Part shown: positions 1 through 13,183 of the stretch, one piece after another | Layout of the letters: the number at the start of each line of letters is the position of its first letter | How positions within the stretch are numbered: the first letter of the stretch is position 1 | DNA from: Neoscytalidium dimidiatum | Taxonomy: Eukaryota > Ascomycota > Dothideomycetes > Botryosphaeriales > Botryosphaeriaceae | Reading direction: 5' to 3' | Assembly: GCA_037367355.1 (NCBI GenBank) | Contig: CM074701.1 | Location: 2,666,001 to 2,730,000, forward strand | DNA length: 64,000 nucleotides | Program-made: the position numbers and the translations under genes | The notes under the pieces: model-generated | Seen by the model: only the letters and a program-made list of their open reading frames with translations | Told to the model about the DNA's origin: nothing | The model's database searches: none

Positions 1-553
1 ATAACGATTCAGCTGGCAGCAAAGCCATTTTGGTCAACGGATTCGTCATGGCAGCTGCGCTTCTGATTTCATTAGCGTCTACAATGGGACTTTCTCTGCT
101 GTGAGAGGATGAGGTTATGAATAATGGATTTACTTAGGATAGACTGTTATATATTGTACAATACTTAGCGTTCATTCCAAATCAAATAATGTTTCTCGTT
201 ACATAAGTGTTTCATATTTTGCATTCGTGCTGCCAACAACGAGCATCTCCGTCACTCCATGGTGTCCAATAACTTCCAATTGAAGCACGATTCTTTTTAT
301 TGGTTCTTCCATATATATTGAATGCTTCCTACAAGTGTCCTTACCTGTACCTCCCTTGGCGTGCTAATTTAACCAGTCCTTTCTTTTCCAGTAAGATTAT
401 GTACTCATATAAGGAAACACTCATACAACCTATTCTACTGATTCGCAACCATCTTTCTTCCAATTTCCCAAATGGAAACCTTTCTTGAACCACAACAGTA
501 TCTATAGCACGCCGTGGCCTCTTCTTGAGCCCCGCGGGTTGTATGATCTTACT
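1..553. other. Intergenic, no gene recognised
   Basis: Window edge to the monooxygenase stop codon. AT-rich; the ORFs here are short and have no recognisable motif. It probably holds the 3' flank of the monooxygenase gene. Confidence 0.6.
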
Positions 554-2810
554 TCAAGCGGCACCATCTAACTTGGCGGCCCGCCAACGTTTATCAATCC
601 TGTCCACACTAAAGTACGAGACAATGTCAATGTCTTTCCTAATGTGTGCAAGCGGCTTTCCGATTCCCATGAACGCAAAGCGGTTGAGCTTCTGTAGTGA
701 GAAATGTTAGCCAATACAAATCACAAAGCAAGAGAACATGTTCAAGTACACTCACGTTTGTGTAGCGGATTTCCATGTCTTCCCAACGCACAGAAGACAC
801 CATGTCACGGTAGTGTAGCATGTGTCCGCAGTAGACGGCGCTTGAAAAATGAAAAAAGGTCAGCAGCAAAGTAGGAACACTTTGGCGTGCATGGGGGACT
901 CACTTCACATGACCGGTCTTGTTGTTCTTGTACCTGCGGACCAGTCAAAAGTGTTTCCTACGTGCTCAGCATTGATAGCCTTACCAGCTTGGACAATCTC
1001 CGCCCCAGACAGACTTCTTGACCCAAGTCTGAGTGTGTTGATTATAGTCATCCGTGGCGTCCTGCCTGGGGCAAAAGCTGTGGAGCCATTCATTTTGGAT
1101 CTTCTTAATGCATTTCACCGCATAGTCCCCATGAGCGTCGAGCGAGCCCATCACGCTGCCGCTCGTGATCGGCCTGGAACTGTCACCATCCCTAGATTTC
1201 CGATTTGAGGATTGCGTCACTCACCAGTTTGGGCCGATAAACATGAGCCAGTTAGGCATTTCTGGACATGCAAGGCCAAAATAGGCTTCCGGGGTGTCTC
1301 TCCACTTTTCGTGCAGACTTACACCGTTACGGCCAACGACGGGGAAGTTAGGCTTCCAGCTTGCATCGAAACCAGTGGCACAAATGATTGCATCGCACTT
1401 CGCAAACGTTCCCTCGTCTCCATACACTCCATCTTCCGTGACTCTTACAGCAGATTCAAAGTGAAGGTCAACATTTGGCTGCTGAATGGCTTCCATGTAG
1501 GAGTCTCCGGCCAGCGGGCGTCGACAGAAGACGGGAAAAGACGGTATGATCTCTAGAAACCCATTAGTAAAGTCCAACGGCATAGTGGGACATGTGGTTT
1601 AAGTCACTGTTAAGGATTTCAGGGTTCCTGATTCTCTCCTTCATGCGCTTGATCCCGGCCTCCATAACTTCTTTCTGAACTTCCGTACCAAGTATCGCAT
1701 GGTCAAACGACGAATTCCACATACGTTCGCCATCTTTCATATGTTTGACTAGAGCATCGGGATCCTTTCTGAAAGCCTCGCGTTCACTCCCGTCATCTGG
1801 TAATGATCAGAAGTGCATTCTTGTCCGTATATTCCCCTCAACTTACATTCACGGCCGTTTCCGGTGTGGCCAGCTACTTCGATGAACCAGTTACGGCTTC
1901 TCGCAAATATACTTAGGTGCTTAACATGTTTCTTTAAGTTTATTAGCCCAGTTCTTTGTTTTACTCGTACGTTTACATCATAATTCATTGCTTACCTGCA
2001 TAGAAGGCACGACCTGAATAGAGGTAGCGCCACTTCCGATGACTACGACATCCTGTCCCTCCCACTGTTCCTGCTGATAATCATCTGGCCAGCCCGCGGT
2101 GTGTAGGACACGGCCTTTGAAGTCTTTCAGTCCAGGAATTTCTGGGAAAGACCAGCGATGCAAGATGCCAGTCGCGTGTAAAATAACATCTCCTTCGTCC
2201 CAAAATTCGCGGAGTACCTTGACAGGCTCAGTCGAGCTCCAGTCCTTCTTCGGTTCGACGACCTGGACCTTAACACGCCATTTTCCTTTCTCTTCATTCC
2301 ACCAGCATCCTGCCACTTGATTGTTCACGTGAATGTATTGCCGTAGATCGAAAACGTCCGCGACGTCATTTAGGTACTTCTCGATGTCTGACGACCCGGC
2401 GAGGAGACGTGGCCAGTTCGGATTCGGGGCCCACGGGTAGACATACGAATGCGCAGGAACGTCGCAGCTTGCGAAAGATGTTAACGGTCATCATATCTTG
2501 GTGTTGACCAACTTACGCGGCCCTAGATGGAGAATTAGTCATGTGAAATGAGAAGAGAGATATAATGAACGCACCCAGGGTAGCGGTTTTCGAACCACGT
2601 GCCACCAATTGATTCATTCTTCTCGTAGATGTTCAAAGACACGTTCTCACACTGAGTCTGGATCTTGTAAGCCATTAGCAGGCCCGATATGCCTGCTCCT
2701 ATGCCAATCACTCGAACATGTCGGTTGCTGGGATCAAATAAGGTTGTAGGCGCCACTTCATATGCAGTTGGGCCATTGGCGTATCCATCCAAATTCTCCG
2801 GACAGTCCAT
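554..2810 (-). CDS. Baeyer-Villiger-type flavin monooxygenase, 585 aa, 10 exons
   Basis: Predicted FAD/NADPH monooxygenase inserting oxygen next to a carbonyl; substrate unknown. Exons (minus strand): 2575-2810, 2517-2522, 1996-2467, 1847-1931, 1608-1796, 1225-1552, 985-1173, 904-933, 756-840, 554-691. Seen: FAD-binding GIGAGISG (residues 36-43), [11 protein letters not shown] after it, the BVMO fingerprint [12 protein letters not shown] (about 193-204), a second nucleotide-binding motif [10 protein letters not shown] (about 220-229) and IICATGFD further on. Start chosen at 2810 because its context CACCATGG is strong and the frame is closed just upstream; an ATG at 2896 is in another frame. 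Introns are 49-64 nt. The 6-nt second exon is needed to keep the family spacing YPG-x-x-CDVPxH. Such enzymes occur in secondary metabolism and ketone catabolism, but no cluster is evident here. Confidence 0.88.
2517..2522 (-). other. 6-nt microexon of the monooxygenase gene
   Basis: Six bases (GGCCGC on the coding strand) lie between a 52-nt intron (2523-2574, GTGCGT donor, ACTAAT branch-like site, CTAG acceptor) and a 49-nt intron (2468-2516, GTAAGT donor, GTTAAC branch-like site, CGCAAG acceptor). Including it gives YPGAACDVPAH, with the two residues between G and C usual in the family. Skipping it keeps frame but gives YPGCDVPAH. Confidence 0.65.
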
Positions 2811-5800
2811 GGTGCGCGATACGTGTGATCCTGGTCTTCAAGATACTCGTTGTTGAATGGCGAGTCTAAGACTTTTTGGTGGCGTTGTTCGTGCATATCG
2901 AAATGTAGTGCTTATATATATACATTCAACAGTGAGCACGGATGCTCGATCATGCTAGATTAGAGACTGGCTAGTCTTTGGTCCGATTTCGTCCGATTAT
3001 CAAGCATGCGAGCAAAGTCATGATCCGCTTGTCTCTGTGCTCGGATAGAGTGATCCCGACGCAGCGCTAAGCTCTATTACACTGATGCGGATAGAGTCAG
3101 GAGCGAACAATGATGACATTAGTATTAGTTCATCAAAAGTTTAGGGATATATTCCTGTTGGGCTGAACTTATCTATCCTGGTTCTATAGCGCATCGTTTC
3201 GTTGGACTTCGAAATCATGGCGACGAATGTAGCTAACCTTTAGAACATGTGAAAGCAAATATCCAGTAACACAGATAAGCAGGCTGTCGAATTGGAAACT
3301 ACCGCCCCACACTGTGATCAATACGGGCTAATGGCCTTGATATGGTCCTACACAGGCTTTCTTTCACCGGAATATTAGGATTTTAAACCCCCTTTTGGGT
3401 TATGGAGAAGAGGGTCGCTCCGATCCGCGAAGATCGACACTAATTGCCACGGAGATAATTCAATGCTAGGCAGGAATTCATGATGACACAACGCTTTTAA
3501 AAATGTATTTCTTTGGCCAGCCGTATGCATCTTGCGCTCTCGTTAGGAGGCACGCTCAGCGAAAGTGTGCTGTGAGAGCCAGATGGCTCTCACATGCAGT
3601 AGCTGCATAGAAATCATGATGGAGGTGACACACAAGAGAGAATGGCCCGTGATTGAGTAACTAAGAGCTCCAGGATTTTTTGAATAAGATTTTGGAGCCT
3701 GGTTATTGCACTTTGATTCCTAAGTCAGTAAAGTGATAATCCGGTGGTGGTGCCCCACCTCGGCATTCCCGCTCGTATTTCTGAGGAACGCTGCCAAGTT
3801 TTTACCCTTGGCAAGCGCGTGTTGCCCGTCAACAGCGTATGCGGTCGGACTGAAAATTTGTAGCTATGTAGAGAAAGGCCCAGCCTCGGCTGGGATAGTC
3901 AGACGCTGCCGTTAGAATAACCATAGCTACTAATGCGACGCAAATGCCCTACACAAGCTGTTGCATGTTGGATAGCTAATTATGTGTCAACTCGGATGCC
4001 TAGTGGTCAGACATTAGAAACCACTCCAAGAGCCTAGCCTCTTACATACTTGGGCGACGCTATGGATGAAAATGGAGCCTCGTAGGCGCTCGTGCCAATA
4101 TGTTAGCCTATACAATCATATGTGCTATTGTCCCGCGCTGCTCCTAACTTCGAAGCTCCACCCCAGATGCCCACTCGGTATTTGGGGCGGATATGATCAT
4201 ATTGTTCTTAAAGGATATGGTACGCAACACTTAGCGATTAGGAGAAAACCATATCTTTTTTATGAGGTATTTCCAGAGCTCGGAAGGAACACGTAACTGT
4301 ATTTATAATCAGGAAGGTTTACAAAGGTGGTTCGAAGAGAAATAGCCAGAACAAAGCTAAGACATTTCATTAGAGAAGTCGAATGTCTGGAGAAAGTTCT
4401 CAAAATTATGCTGAATGGTTTAATGGCGTTGTTTCTCTTAAGTTGGGCTTCTGCCCCTCTTTAAGGATGAAGTGTTAGTAATTTGTCAACTCATTTGTGT
4501 GGGACAGATAATCAACACAGAACATGAATGGCTTGGAAAGAAATCTTGATGGATTTCCCTCATATTTTTTGCTTTTTGTTTTGTGCTAGTTACTATGCTC
4601 ACAAATGGGACGAATAGCCACTATGAGTCCAGCCTAGCTATTGCTTTCCGTCATCAACCTTATCCCAAAGACAAAGCTTAATCTATCCATTTCCATTATT
4701 CAGTAGCACGAGGGCTCCTGGCAGTTCCGGAGAACTTTGTAATATATTAAGGTAGTGACGCGACAAGTTTTTCGTCGGCTTTCGGAAGGCTGGATTCTCA
4801 GGATTTTCCTCTACGATCAGATCTATTGATAAATCTAACATAGCACGAATGCTCTCTTCTCCTAAGAAAGTAAGCAGAAATTCTTCTTATGAGCATCACA
4901 AGTTCTAGCAATGCTGCTATTTTAACTTCTCTTCATAATACTAAGACGCATATTCGTATCAACATCTTGTTCGCCTTCATCGGCGTTTCAACAAGGAATT
5001 GGCTAGTAAACTTGTCTCCGATGTGCCGATTACACCTCTTTTCAGGGCCTTATCGGCTGCCTGACCCAGTCGAGACCTTCCTACGTCTGGTGAGAAAGAA
5101 TCTGGTAGCTAACAACTGATGCAGGCAAGCGCAGGCCTTTCATTTCCTGCAGAGACAAAATCGGACCGTGAATCAGCTCAGTAAGGTCAAAAACTTTCTC
5201 TGTGGGAGCCGAAAGTGAATTTGTAAGACAAGAAAAAAGAAAGGTTGTTCGGGACATATTTTAGAAAAAAAAAAAAAAATGTCAGAGTCAGTAAGGTCAG
5301 AGCTTATATGACGGGGAGTAATAGACCCAAGTTTGTATTTCCCAATGAAAAAAATCAATACTATCACTGTTCACTGTGCAGGTTAAGTTTATCGGTCGTG
5401 TTGGTGCCGTTTAACCGTCACAGATAGCTACGTGAGAGAAGATTGGAGTGATGAAGAATTGACGAATCCAGCTGTTTTGCATGGGATCCCTGTTTTGTAC
5501 GGATGCCCATTTCTGTACTCGCGACAGTGGGATAATAGAAGTACAAAATCAGAGAAATCCATACGCTAACAATAGCACATGAGGAACAGAGATCCACGCT
5601 TAGGCCCAGCAGTCCTGCAGGACTTGCCACCTTGCTGCTCTGGATTATTGCAAGAGCGAAAGCCTCAAAGCTTCCTTGCCTTGTACCCGATCTTTGATTC
5701 GCCCTTCCGGACGCAAGAGGCGCACGACAAGGGCATGTTAGTTCTCTGGGCAGCTTAAGGGCCTTTCTTTTCCAAGTCTCTTGAGCGATGTATGTATGTC

Positions 5801-6506
5801 TCGCTCTGTCATGATGGACGGACTTCTGAAGAGCGCGTCGCTTAATAAAGAACTGAAAGACCCTGAAAATTTTGCAGCAACCAAAGGAAAGGGGCGAAGG
5901 GTCGAGAACTTGATCGAGCGGTTGAAAGAGGCAAGGCTGAGATATGAGCAGCACAAAGCGGGGTAACTGTCCCACAAACGCGCGACTCTTTGACATTCGC
6001 GACGATCGCGCTTCGCGTCTTGGGCAACGGACTGCACCATGAAAATCCGTGCGGAATTGCAGCTGCGAAAGCAAGTCTGCCCCTCGCCAAGCTGACTTTG
6101 AGCCGCCTCCGTGAATCGAGAGGCCGCGCTATCAGCTTCCTTTATCCGTCAAGAGGGGGGTGGGGGCCAATTTCTCCCGCGAATCATCTCGAGATATTCT
6201 TCCTGGCAGCCTCATGAAACGACATCATGTGTGCGACTAGAGATGTGTGGCTGCATATCTCATTCGCACCTTACTGGCGGCGAAACGCCCATTTCGAGTC
6301 AAGTGCATGGTGCGCCCATTATTGAAAATCTCACGTACGGCCAGCCTTGCCACGGTGCGCCCTCCACTTGATCTTCTATCTTTCACCTTTTCTCTCTAAA
6401 CTTCACAGTCAAGACGCATCGATGGTAATCCAGTTCACAATTCCCTAACGGAGGCGGCGCTCTACCTGCCACAATAAGAACATTCTAAACCGACACAGAT
6501 TTTACT
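2811..6506. other. Long intergenic region (3.7 kb), no gene recognised
   Basis: Between the divergently transcribed monooxygenase and NACHT genes. Partly AT-rich, with an A13 run near 5267. Several ORFs of 60-218 codons occur but show no family motif and no plausible exon chain. Two short copies of a CAGTAAGGTCA-type sequence occur about 110 bp apart (near 5180 and 5290). A tiny K/E-rich ORF at 5781-5966 cannot be excluded as a gene. The last few hundred bases must hold the NACHT gene promoter. Confidence 0.5.
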
Positions 6507-9500
6507 ATGGACCTCAAAGGCAATGAGAAGTTGTGGGGGCAGGCAAGAAAGCTACTCCGGCAGGAGCTCGGCGACGATGAATGGCTCATTTTTGTCTCCC
6601 AGCAAAATTCTGGGTCGCCAAAAGACACGCTCAAATCTCTTGAGCGAGAACAAGAATGCGCACAAAACGAATACGCCACCCACACTCTGAAAATCAAGGA
6701 CAAGAAGATCTTCGACTTCAACGTTGGGCGAATTATGAAGAGATTCACCATTCTTTGCCAGATGGTTGACTCCACCATGTGCTACGCTCCTGAATCGGCA
6801 AGCGTCGTGTGGACAGCGTTCAGGATGCTCACGAGATTCTTTCTCCTGGACCAGGAGCTCTGCGAGTTTCTCACCGGGGCTCTCGATCGGATGTCCGACG
6901 TGATTTTCGTCTGCGACATCTACGCTCACAAGTTTTACAAAGCCACCGGAGCGACCCGCGACAAAATTTTGGAGACCATTCCTCAGCTCTACAAGCAAGT
7001 TCTCTTGTTCTCGTTCGAGACCAAGAAGCTTTTCCCACATGATGATAAGAAGCGCTTTACCGACAAAATCATCCGCGGGCTATCGGCAACCTTCGGAAAG
7101 ACAGGCGCGCTTCGCGGAATTGTGGATGATACCAAAGACCAGATAGAGAGGCTTCGTGAGATGACTGACATCGACTTCAAGACGGTAGTCGAAGAAACCG
7201 TTAAAGAGACCTTCCAGAAAGTGAATGAAATTGGTCAAGACCTGAAGGAAATCAAAGATCTCAACCAGTTGTTTCAGTCGGAGATGGCGTCTGAGCTCAG
7301 GAACGTCTCGCTGGAGTTATCGAAGTCAAGAGAGGAGGCTGACAGAAAGAAGTTGGAGGAGGAATGCAACAAAAGACTCGCATGGCTGCAATCCGGCACA
7401 ACGCTCAATCTCCAGCAACCCCAGGATCAGCACAATGAAAATCTCAAAAAACGGAGCCCCGGAACTTGCCAATGGATATTTGAGCGTGAGAGCTATAAAA
7501 CTTGGCTGAATGCTCAGGAAACAAGAGTCTTGTGGCTCAGTGGACCTGCAGGTGCTGGAAAATCGTTTCTATCTTCTTCTGTCATCGACTCCGTGGATAC
7601 GACGGATGCCAGCGGAGAAAGGCCGTTTGTGGTCTACTTTTTCTGCAAGGTCGGAAACGACGCAAAGCAGAAGAGTGAAAAGATCATGATCCACCTTCTG
7701 CTACAGCTTTTCAAGAAAATCAACGACCTGAAATCGACGAATAAGCTCACTAGTGCTGAAGTGCGAAACATCAAGAGCAACTGCGTTGAGGTTATCAGAG
7801 AAAAAGCCAAGGTGAAAAACTCAGAGAGAGCCGATAGACTTAAAGTGTCGACAATGGCCAATATGTTTGCAAGCATAGCCGAGGAGCTTGGTAGAAGAGT
7901 CTTCATTGTCCTTGATGCTCTGGACGAGTGCGATGATTGGGAAGAAAGAGGGCTTCTCAAATCGCTGGCAAATCTGCCCAAGGAAGACGCAAATATCTGC
8001 CTTTTCGTTTCCAGCCGTGCCGACAGCGACATTCAAGCGGCTTTCTCAAACACAGAAGATTCCATTCAAGCCTACCGCATTGAGGTAGACAAGTCAGCAA
8101 ATGAGGCGGACATTGCTAAGTACGTAGAACACCAATTAGGCTTGACGAAATCTGGAGAGAAAAGATTCAAGCACGTCCCAAAAGAGGACAAGAAAAGAGC
8201 ACGCAAAGTCATCCTGGAAAAGTCTGAGGGAATGTTTCAATGTAAGTTATGTGAAGAAGGATACTACGGATACGCTCTGACTGTTCATAGACGCGGTGAT
8301 GGCTGTCAAAAGCCTCGACAATGGCCAAGCCCTTGCAAACTTCAGGAAGGCCATTAACCAGCTTCCAAATGGAATGAACGAGCTTTATGCCCAGCAATTC
8401 CAAGCCCTGGAACAGAAATCTAGAGAGGTACTGCGTATCATGCTACGCTGGCTTGTGTGTGCTGAAGGCTCCATCACGGCAGCGCCAGTCAAAGATGAGA
8501 TTGGAGAGACCTACGGCTCTCAGGTGGAAGAAGACGACGGCATCCAGGATGATGACACAGACTTTGCTGATGAGTCATCACTCTCGAGTGATGAAGAGGA
8601 TGAAAAAGCTATTGAAGAGAACACCAAAGATGAGGTCGTGTCTACTATGAAGCTTCTAGTGCGAGATCTCCGAGAGTTCGTCAAATTCGACACCAGCACC
8701 ACCGTGATCAGTCTCCATCACAAATCTATCAAGGATTGGATCGTCAAGGATGCACGGCACGCTAAAACATTGCGGACAGATTGTCCCGTGTGTAGGGAGC
8801 GTGAATTGGCGAATACGGCTTCCACTCGGCATATTGCACCAAAGTACGGGCACCTGCACATGGCATCCAAGATTATGCGAACACTTAATGATCCTGAGTT
8901 TCAACGCCGTTATATCGTCATCAATGACGAAAAGGAGACAGATGAAGATCATGAAAAGAAGGATGATGGGCCTGCTGAGGCCGCTCAGTCCCAGGAAAGG
9001 GTCTCGGAAGAAAACAAAGACTCAGTTGGCGTGGTTGAAGCAGGTGCAACTCCCGCTCAGAACGCAGAGAACAGCAGACATGAGTCAAAGGACGTTGAGA
9101 GTGAGCCTCAGGACAGGTCTGCGGATCTGAAGGGAGCGGACAATAAGGAAATTCAACAGGAGGAAGGCGATGTCCGTGATTTTGGCAGTAATGAGACAAC
9201 ACAAGGCGTGGTGACTGCAACGGATGATGCGGGCAACACTGATCAAAGACCGGAACTTCATCGGATTGACACAGAGCAGCTATATCAAGATAACTTGACA
9301 GATGAAGCTGGATCTGAACGAGGCGAAGATTTCTCATTCCCTGCAGAATCTCAGGGTAAAGAGACCAGATACGAAATGTCACACTGGTTTTACCATGTCC
9401 GCCTGGCAGAACAAGAGTGGCCCGAGGAAGAGCGGGAAAGCTCCGAAATGAAAGAGCAGTGGGAGCAACTTTACCAGGATATCGAAAAGTTCATGAGATC

Positions 9501-11817
9501 AGATGCGTTTAAGAGTTGGGAACATTGTATGTATGGGCATGAAGCCGCCCCGCGAAAACCCCTCTACTATGCCGCCCGCTTCGGATTACTGGGTACGCTG
9601 CAACGACTAGTCGATGCTGGCGAAGACCTCAGCGAAGCAGACGAGAATGGAAACAGTCCACTTCATGTCCTCTGCTTGGGTATCGGCGGCTTTATTGGCC
9701 TAGACTTCATTCTCGAAAAGGACTCTTCCCAAATCAACTGCCAAGGAAAGACGTATGCGGAGACCCCACTTCTAATGTTGCTTTGTTATCGATATAACGG
9801 AGCCAAAGTAACACTTGACCACGTTCGAAGCCTCTTGGACCATGGAGCACGCCCGGAGATCCCAGACAAATTTCAGTATACATGCCTTCATTATGCGGTC
9901 GCTGCAGGGGACCTTGAGATTTGCAAGTTGCTGCTTTCTCACGACGAAGTGAAAGTTAATGTACAGGATGGTATTGGAGAGACTCCGCTACACTGGCTAC
10001 TCAAGAGCCGTAATGCATCCATAGAGATTGCACAGTTGCTCATTGATTGTGGAGCCGATGTCCGTATTGAGGACAAAGATAGCCAAGCGCCACTTTTTGA
10101 GGCGGCTCGGACCGGAAACCACGAGATTGGGCGTCTTCTGCTGAAGCATGGTGCTGATGTGAACGATGGAGAAACTGTATGGGGGAGCACCGCGCTTCAT
10201 GAGGCAGTAATCGATGGCAATCTTGACTTTGTCAAACTTCTCGTGGAATATGGAGCCGACATGCTTGCGCAGAACAACCAAAAGAAGACCCCCATTTCGT
10301 TAGCCGCAAGCGCGGGATCTGAGGACATCCTACATTGGCTCCTTCAACAACAGCGATCTCGGTCTAACAACATGGAATGCCTCGTCCAGAAGGACATAAA
10401 CGGTCAGACCGCTCTGCATAGGAGCGCAGCGAGAGGGCATCTTGGATGCGTTAAGTTACTGCTTGAGTTTGGACAGCCAGATGTTTCATGTACACAAAGA
10501 AACATCCACGGCGCCACTCCGTTACATTCTGCAGCTAGGAGAGGTCATGAGGAAATCGTCAAAATATTACTCGAGAGTGGCTCCGATCTCGACGCGCGTG
10601 ACAAAGCTGACAACACACCCCTGCGTTTGGCTACTGAACGGTGGAAGACTTTGTGGGGTGAATCAAGCCAGAAAGTGCAAGACACCATCTCATACATCGT
10701 TTCTCAAAAGCCCGAAGCAGCCCAAAATACGGAGCTATTGAATTTGGCCATCGAGAGAGGCGTCGACAGCATCTGCAAACACTTGTCCGGTCTCACGAAC
10801 GAGGTTGACAATCATGGATGGACTCCACTACTTCTTGCAGTAGCGCAAGGCGAACAACATATCGTGGATATTTTATCGCCCTTTGATACCAGTGGTATCC
10901 TGGGCAGGCTGTCGAATGTGCGGGAAGGTGGTATTGGAAATGCGCCCACAGCTTGGAGCACAACGGACAAATCTTCCTGGCTAGCCCTCTCCGAGGATGG
11001 GCTCACTGTATTTGGAACTGAAGGTAATTAACTCCCTATCCATTGGTTCTCGTACCATCACAGTGTGAAATGAAGAACTTGCTGATGTCAAACCTCAGGC
11101 AACGGCGACGAGTGGAAGAGAGCTTCGATCCGCGCAAATCACCCAATACCTGTCCGAAAGCAGCACTATTACTATGAAATCACTGTGGAGGATATCGAAG
11201 AGAAGTTGCCTTACAAGTACGTACATTATGCTTTGACTTTATTGTTTTTTATTTTTTTTTACATTTCGCTCGAGAAATGGAAAGCAAAAGGAGAGACAGA
11301 GATTTACTACGAGGTTTTTATGAGTGCCGTAAATTAGATGCTGACGAATCTGTAATTTAGTATCCTCGGACTTGGATTTTGCTCACAATTTGCACTGCTT
11401 TGGGCTATGCCTGGTTGGGAGACCGCTGCCTTCCCTACGTGGGGATATCATGGTGACGACGGTTGCAAGTTTCAGTACTGTGACCATAATCTGAACTACC
11501 CGGAAGATCACCGATATGGACCTGAATTCAAACGTGGAGATACTATCGGAGCAGGTATAGATTTTTCGAGGGATGAAGCTGTTATTTTCTTCACCAGCAA
11601 TGGTCAGAAACTGGGTAAGTGTTTTCACTGCTGCCTTATTATTAGAAACCCCATGTTTTGGGACAGTTATGCTGACGCATTCTTGGATGCAGGTGATGCC
11701 TTCCGGGGAGAGCATATCAAAGGAAGACTCTTCCCAGTTGTTGGGTTGATTCCTGAGAAGGTAAAAGTACGGGCAAACTTCGGGGCTGAGCCATTCCACT
11801 ATGAATGGAAGTATTGA
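6507..11817 (+). CDS. NACHT-ankyrin-SPRY (NLR-like) protein, 1654 aa, 5 exons
   Basis: STAND-class signalling NTPase resembling fungal NLR receptors. Exons: 6507-8241, 8291-11023, 11099-11216, 11361-11614, 11693-11817. Domains: helical N-terminal region (1-about 300) ending in a coiled coil; NACHT NTPase with Walker A GPAGAGKS (346-353) and Walker B LDALDEC (469-475); an acidic, low-complexity stretch (about 655-980); about ten ankyrin repeats (about 1001-1362) with typical TPLH and LLLxxGAD patterns; a C-terminal SPRY domain (about 1490-1654) with MPGWE, TWGYHGDDG and a final IPEKVKVRANFG. The SPRY half is built from three small exons. Family knowledge: such receptors sense ligands through the repeats and trigger an N-terminal effector; the effector domain here is not one I can name. 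Unlikely to be a pseudogene, since all joins stay in frame. Confidence 0.9.
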
Positions 11818-13183
11818 GCGAATCTATACTCAGACACAATCCTCATTACCAATACAGGTTTTCTTTAGTGAATATGACAAAGTTAACTCCCTTAATTATT
11901 TCTATAACTCTCAACCTTTACTTTTAAATTTGAAAATGCAGCCCTGTGTTGAGAGGTTCATCGGTCGGCACAGTGCAACTGGGGGCGGTAGATTATTTGC
12001 TTGCCACTTTCAAGGATCTCGCGGACGAATGAGATACAATCAAGATACTCAATGGCACGTCAATCCTCTCTGTTGCTTCCTACTACTACAAATTTCTTTC
12101 CTTTTCAACGCTGACCCGGCTTCTCTGCATGTTGTTATCAACATCAACACAAATAAGGAAACGAAGTGTTGGTGTGATACTTACTTAGACACCATGATGG
12201 CTTCACGGGACAGTCACACTGCAGAGGAATCATTAAAAATCTAGTGTTTCCGCAACGAGCATTACTTTGTACCTGTTCTTCTAGACTCAAACCGCCGCAT
12301 GGCAAAGGAATATGATCCGGTAAGTTTTGTCCAGGCCACCGCCTGCATGCTTCGGTGCACTTGACTGTCATACAGTCAACAGGAGACTTTTGTACAATCA
12401 GCTGCGCACATAGTCCCGAAGAGCGTAAAGAAAGCGTATTACCGGGACCTGACTGCAAAAATTTATGCAATCGTTGCAGTCCCTCCAAGTCTCAGGACCA
12501 ATTACGGGCGACTGGAGCGATCTACAAGGAAAAAGCAGGGCGGCGACAAAAGCGATAAAAGAATAATGTTTGCTCATGGTGCACATACAATTGGTTATTC
12601 GCAATAACGAATGAATGGGTTGGAATGCAGAGCTGAGTCTTTTGTACGCTAGTCCTGTGCTAATTATAAAGGCCCCAAAGTATGTCCCTTCTCCACGAGT
12701 AGGTTTTCACCTTCTTACTTATAGAAACCCGTTGTTTCCGATGAAACCGCTGCGTAGCCATGTCCACCCTGCAGTTTCCACCCACAAATCAACGTAATTA
12801 CTGGGATTTAGCTTTATCACTTTGCAATGATGATGCGAAGGTTACGATTCACGAGTGTCTACTGGATGACAGTTGAGGATGTCGCGTGATTTTCGGCAAA
12901 TCTATTTTTATCAACAAATTTCCGGACAGCTTACAATTAATTGCTGAAATACAATTCAGATTGATAGGAGGTTTACCGTAGATGATATTTCCCCTGCCCG
13001 AATATCATTTATCAACTACCACTCACCTGTGTAGAATCTTGGATACCTCTAAAGATCTACCCACGTCTTGTAGACATCTTCCGGAACTATCCAAGACACA
13101 ATAAACTTTCTGTCGCTTCTGAGCCAAACTCCTCGCAACCTTCCGCTTCGTGGACCACAACGCTCCTTACCCCACCTCTCCCT
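11818..13183. other. Intergenic between convergent genes
   Basis: Tail-to-tail region of the NACHT and transporter genes. ORFs up to 147 codons (11801-12244) show no recognisable motif and overlap the NACHT stop codon; probably 3' untranslated and spacer DNA. Confidence 0.55.

Noticed and set aside
2708..2896. An upstream ATG at 2896 giving an alternative monooxygenase N-terminus
   Set aside because: That frame is not continuous with the GxGxxG frame and no intron joins them cleanly. The ATG at 2810 has a strong Kozak-like context.
5418..6074. A 218-codon minus-strand ORF and a 62-codon plus-strand ORF (5781-5966) in the same stretch
   Set aside because: No motif, mutually overlapping on opposite strands, and no splice pattern or start context that favours either one.
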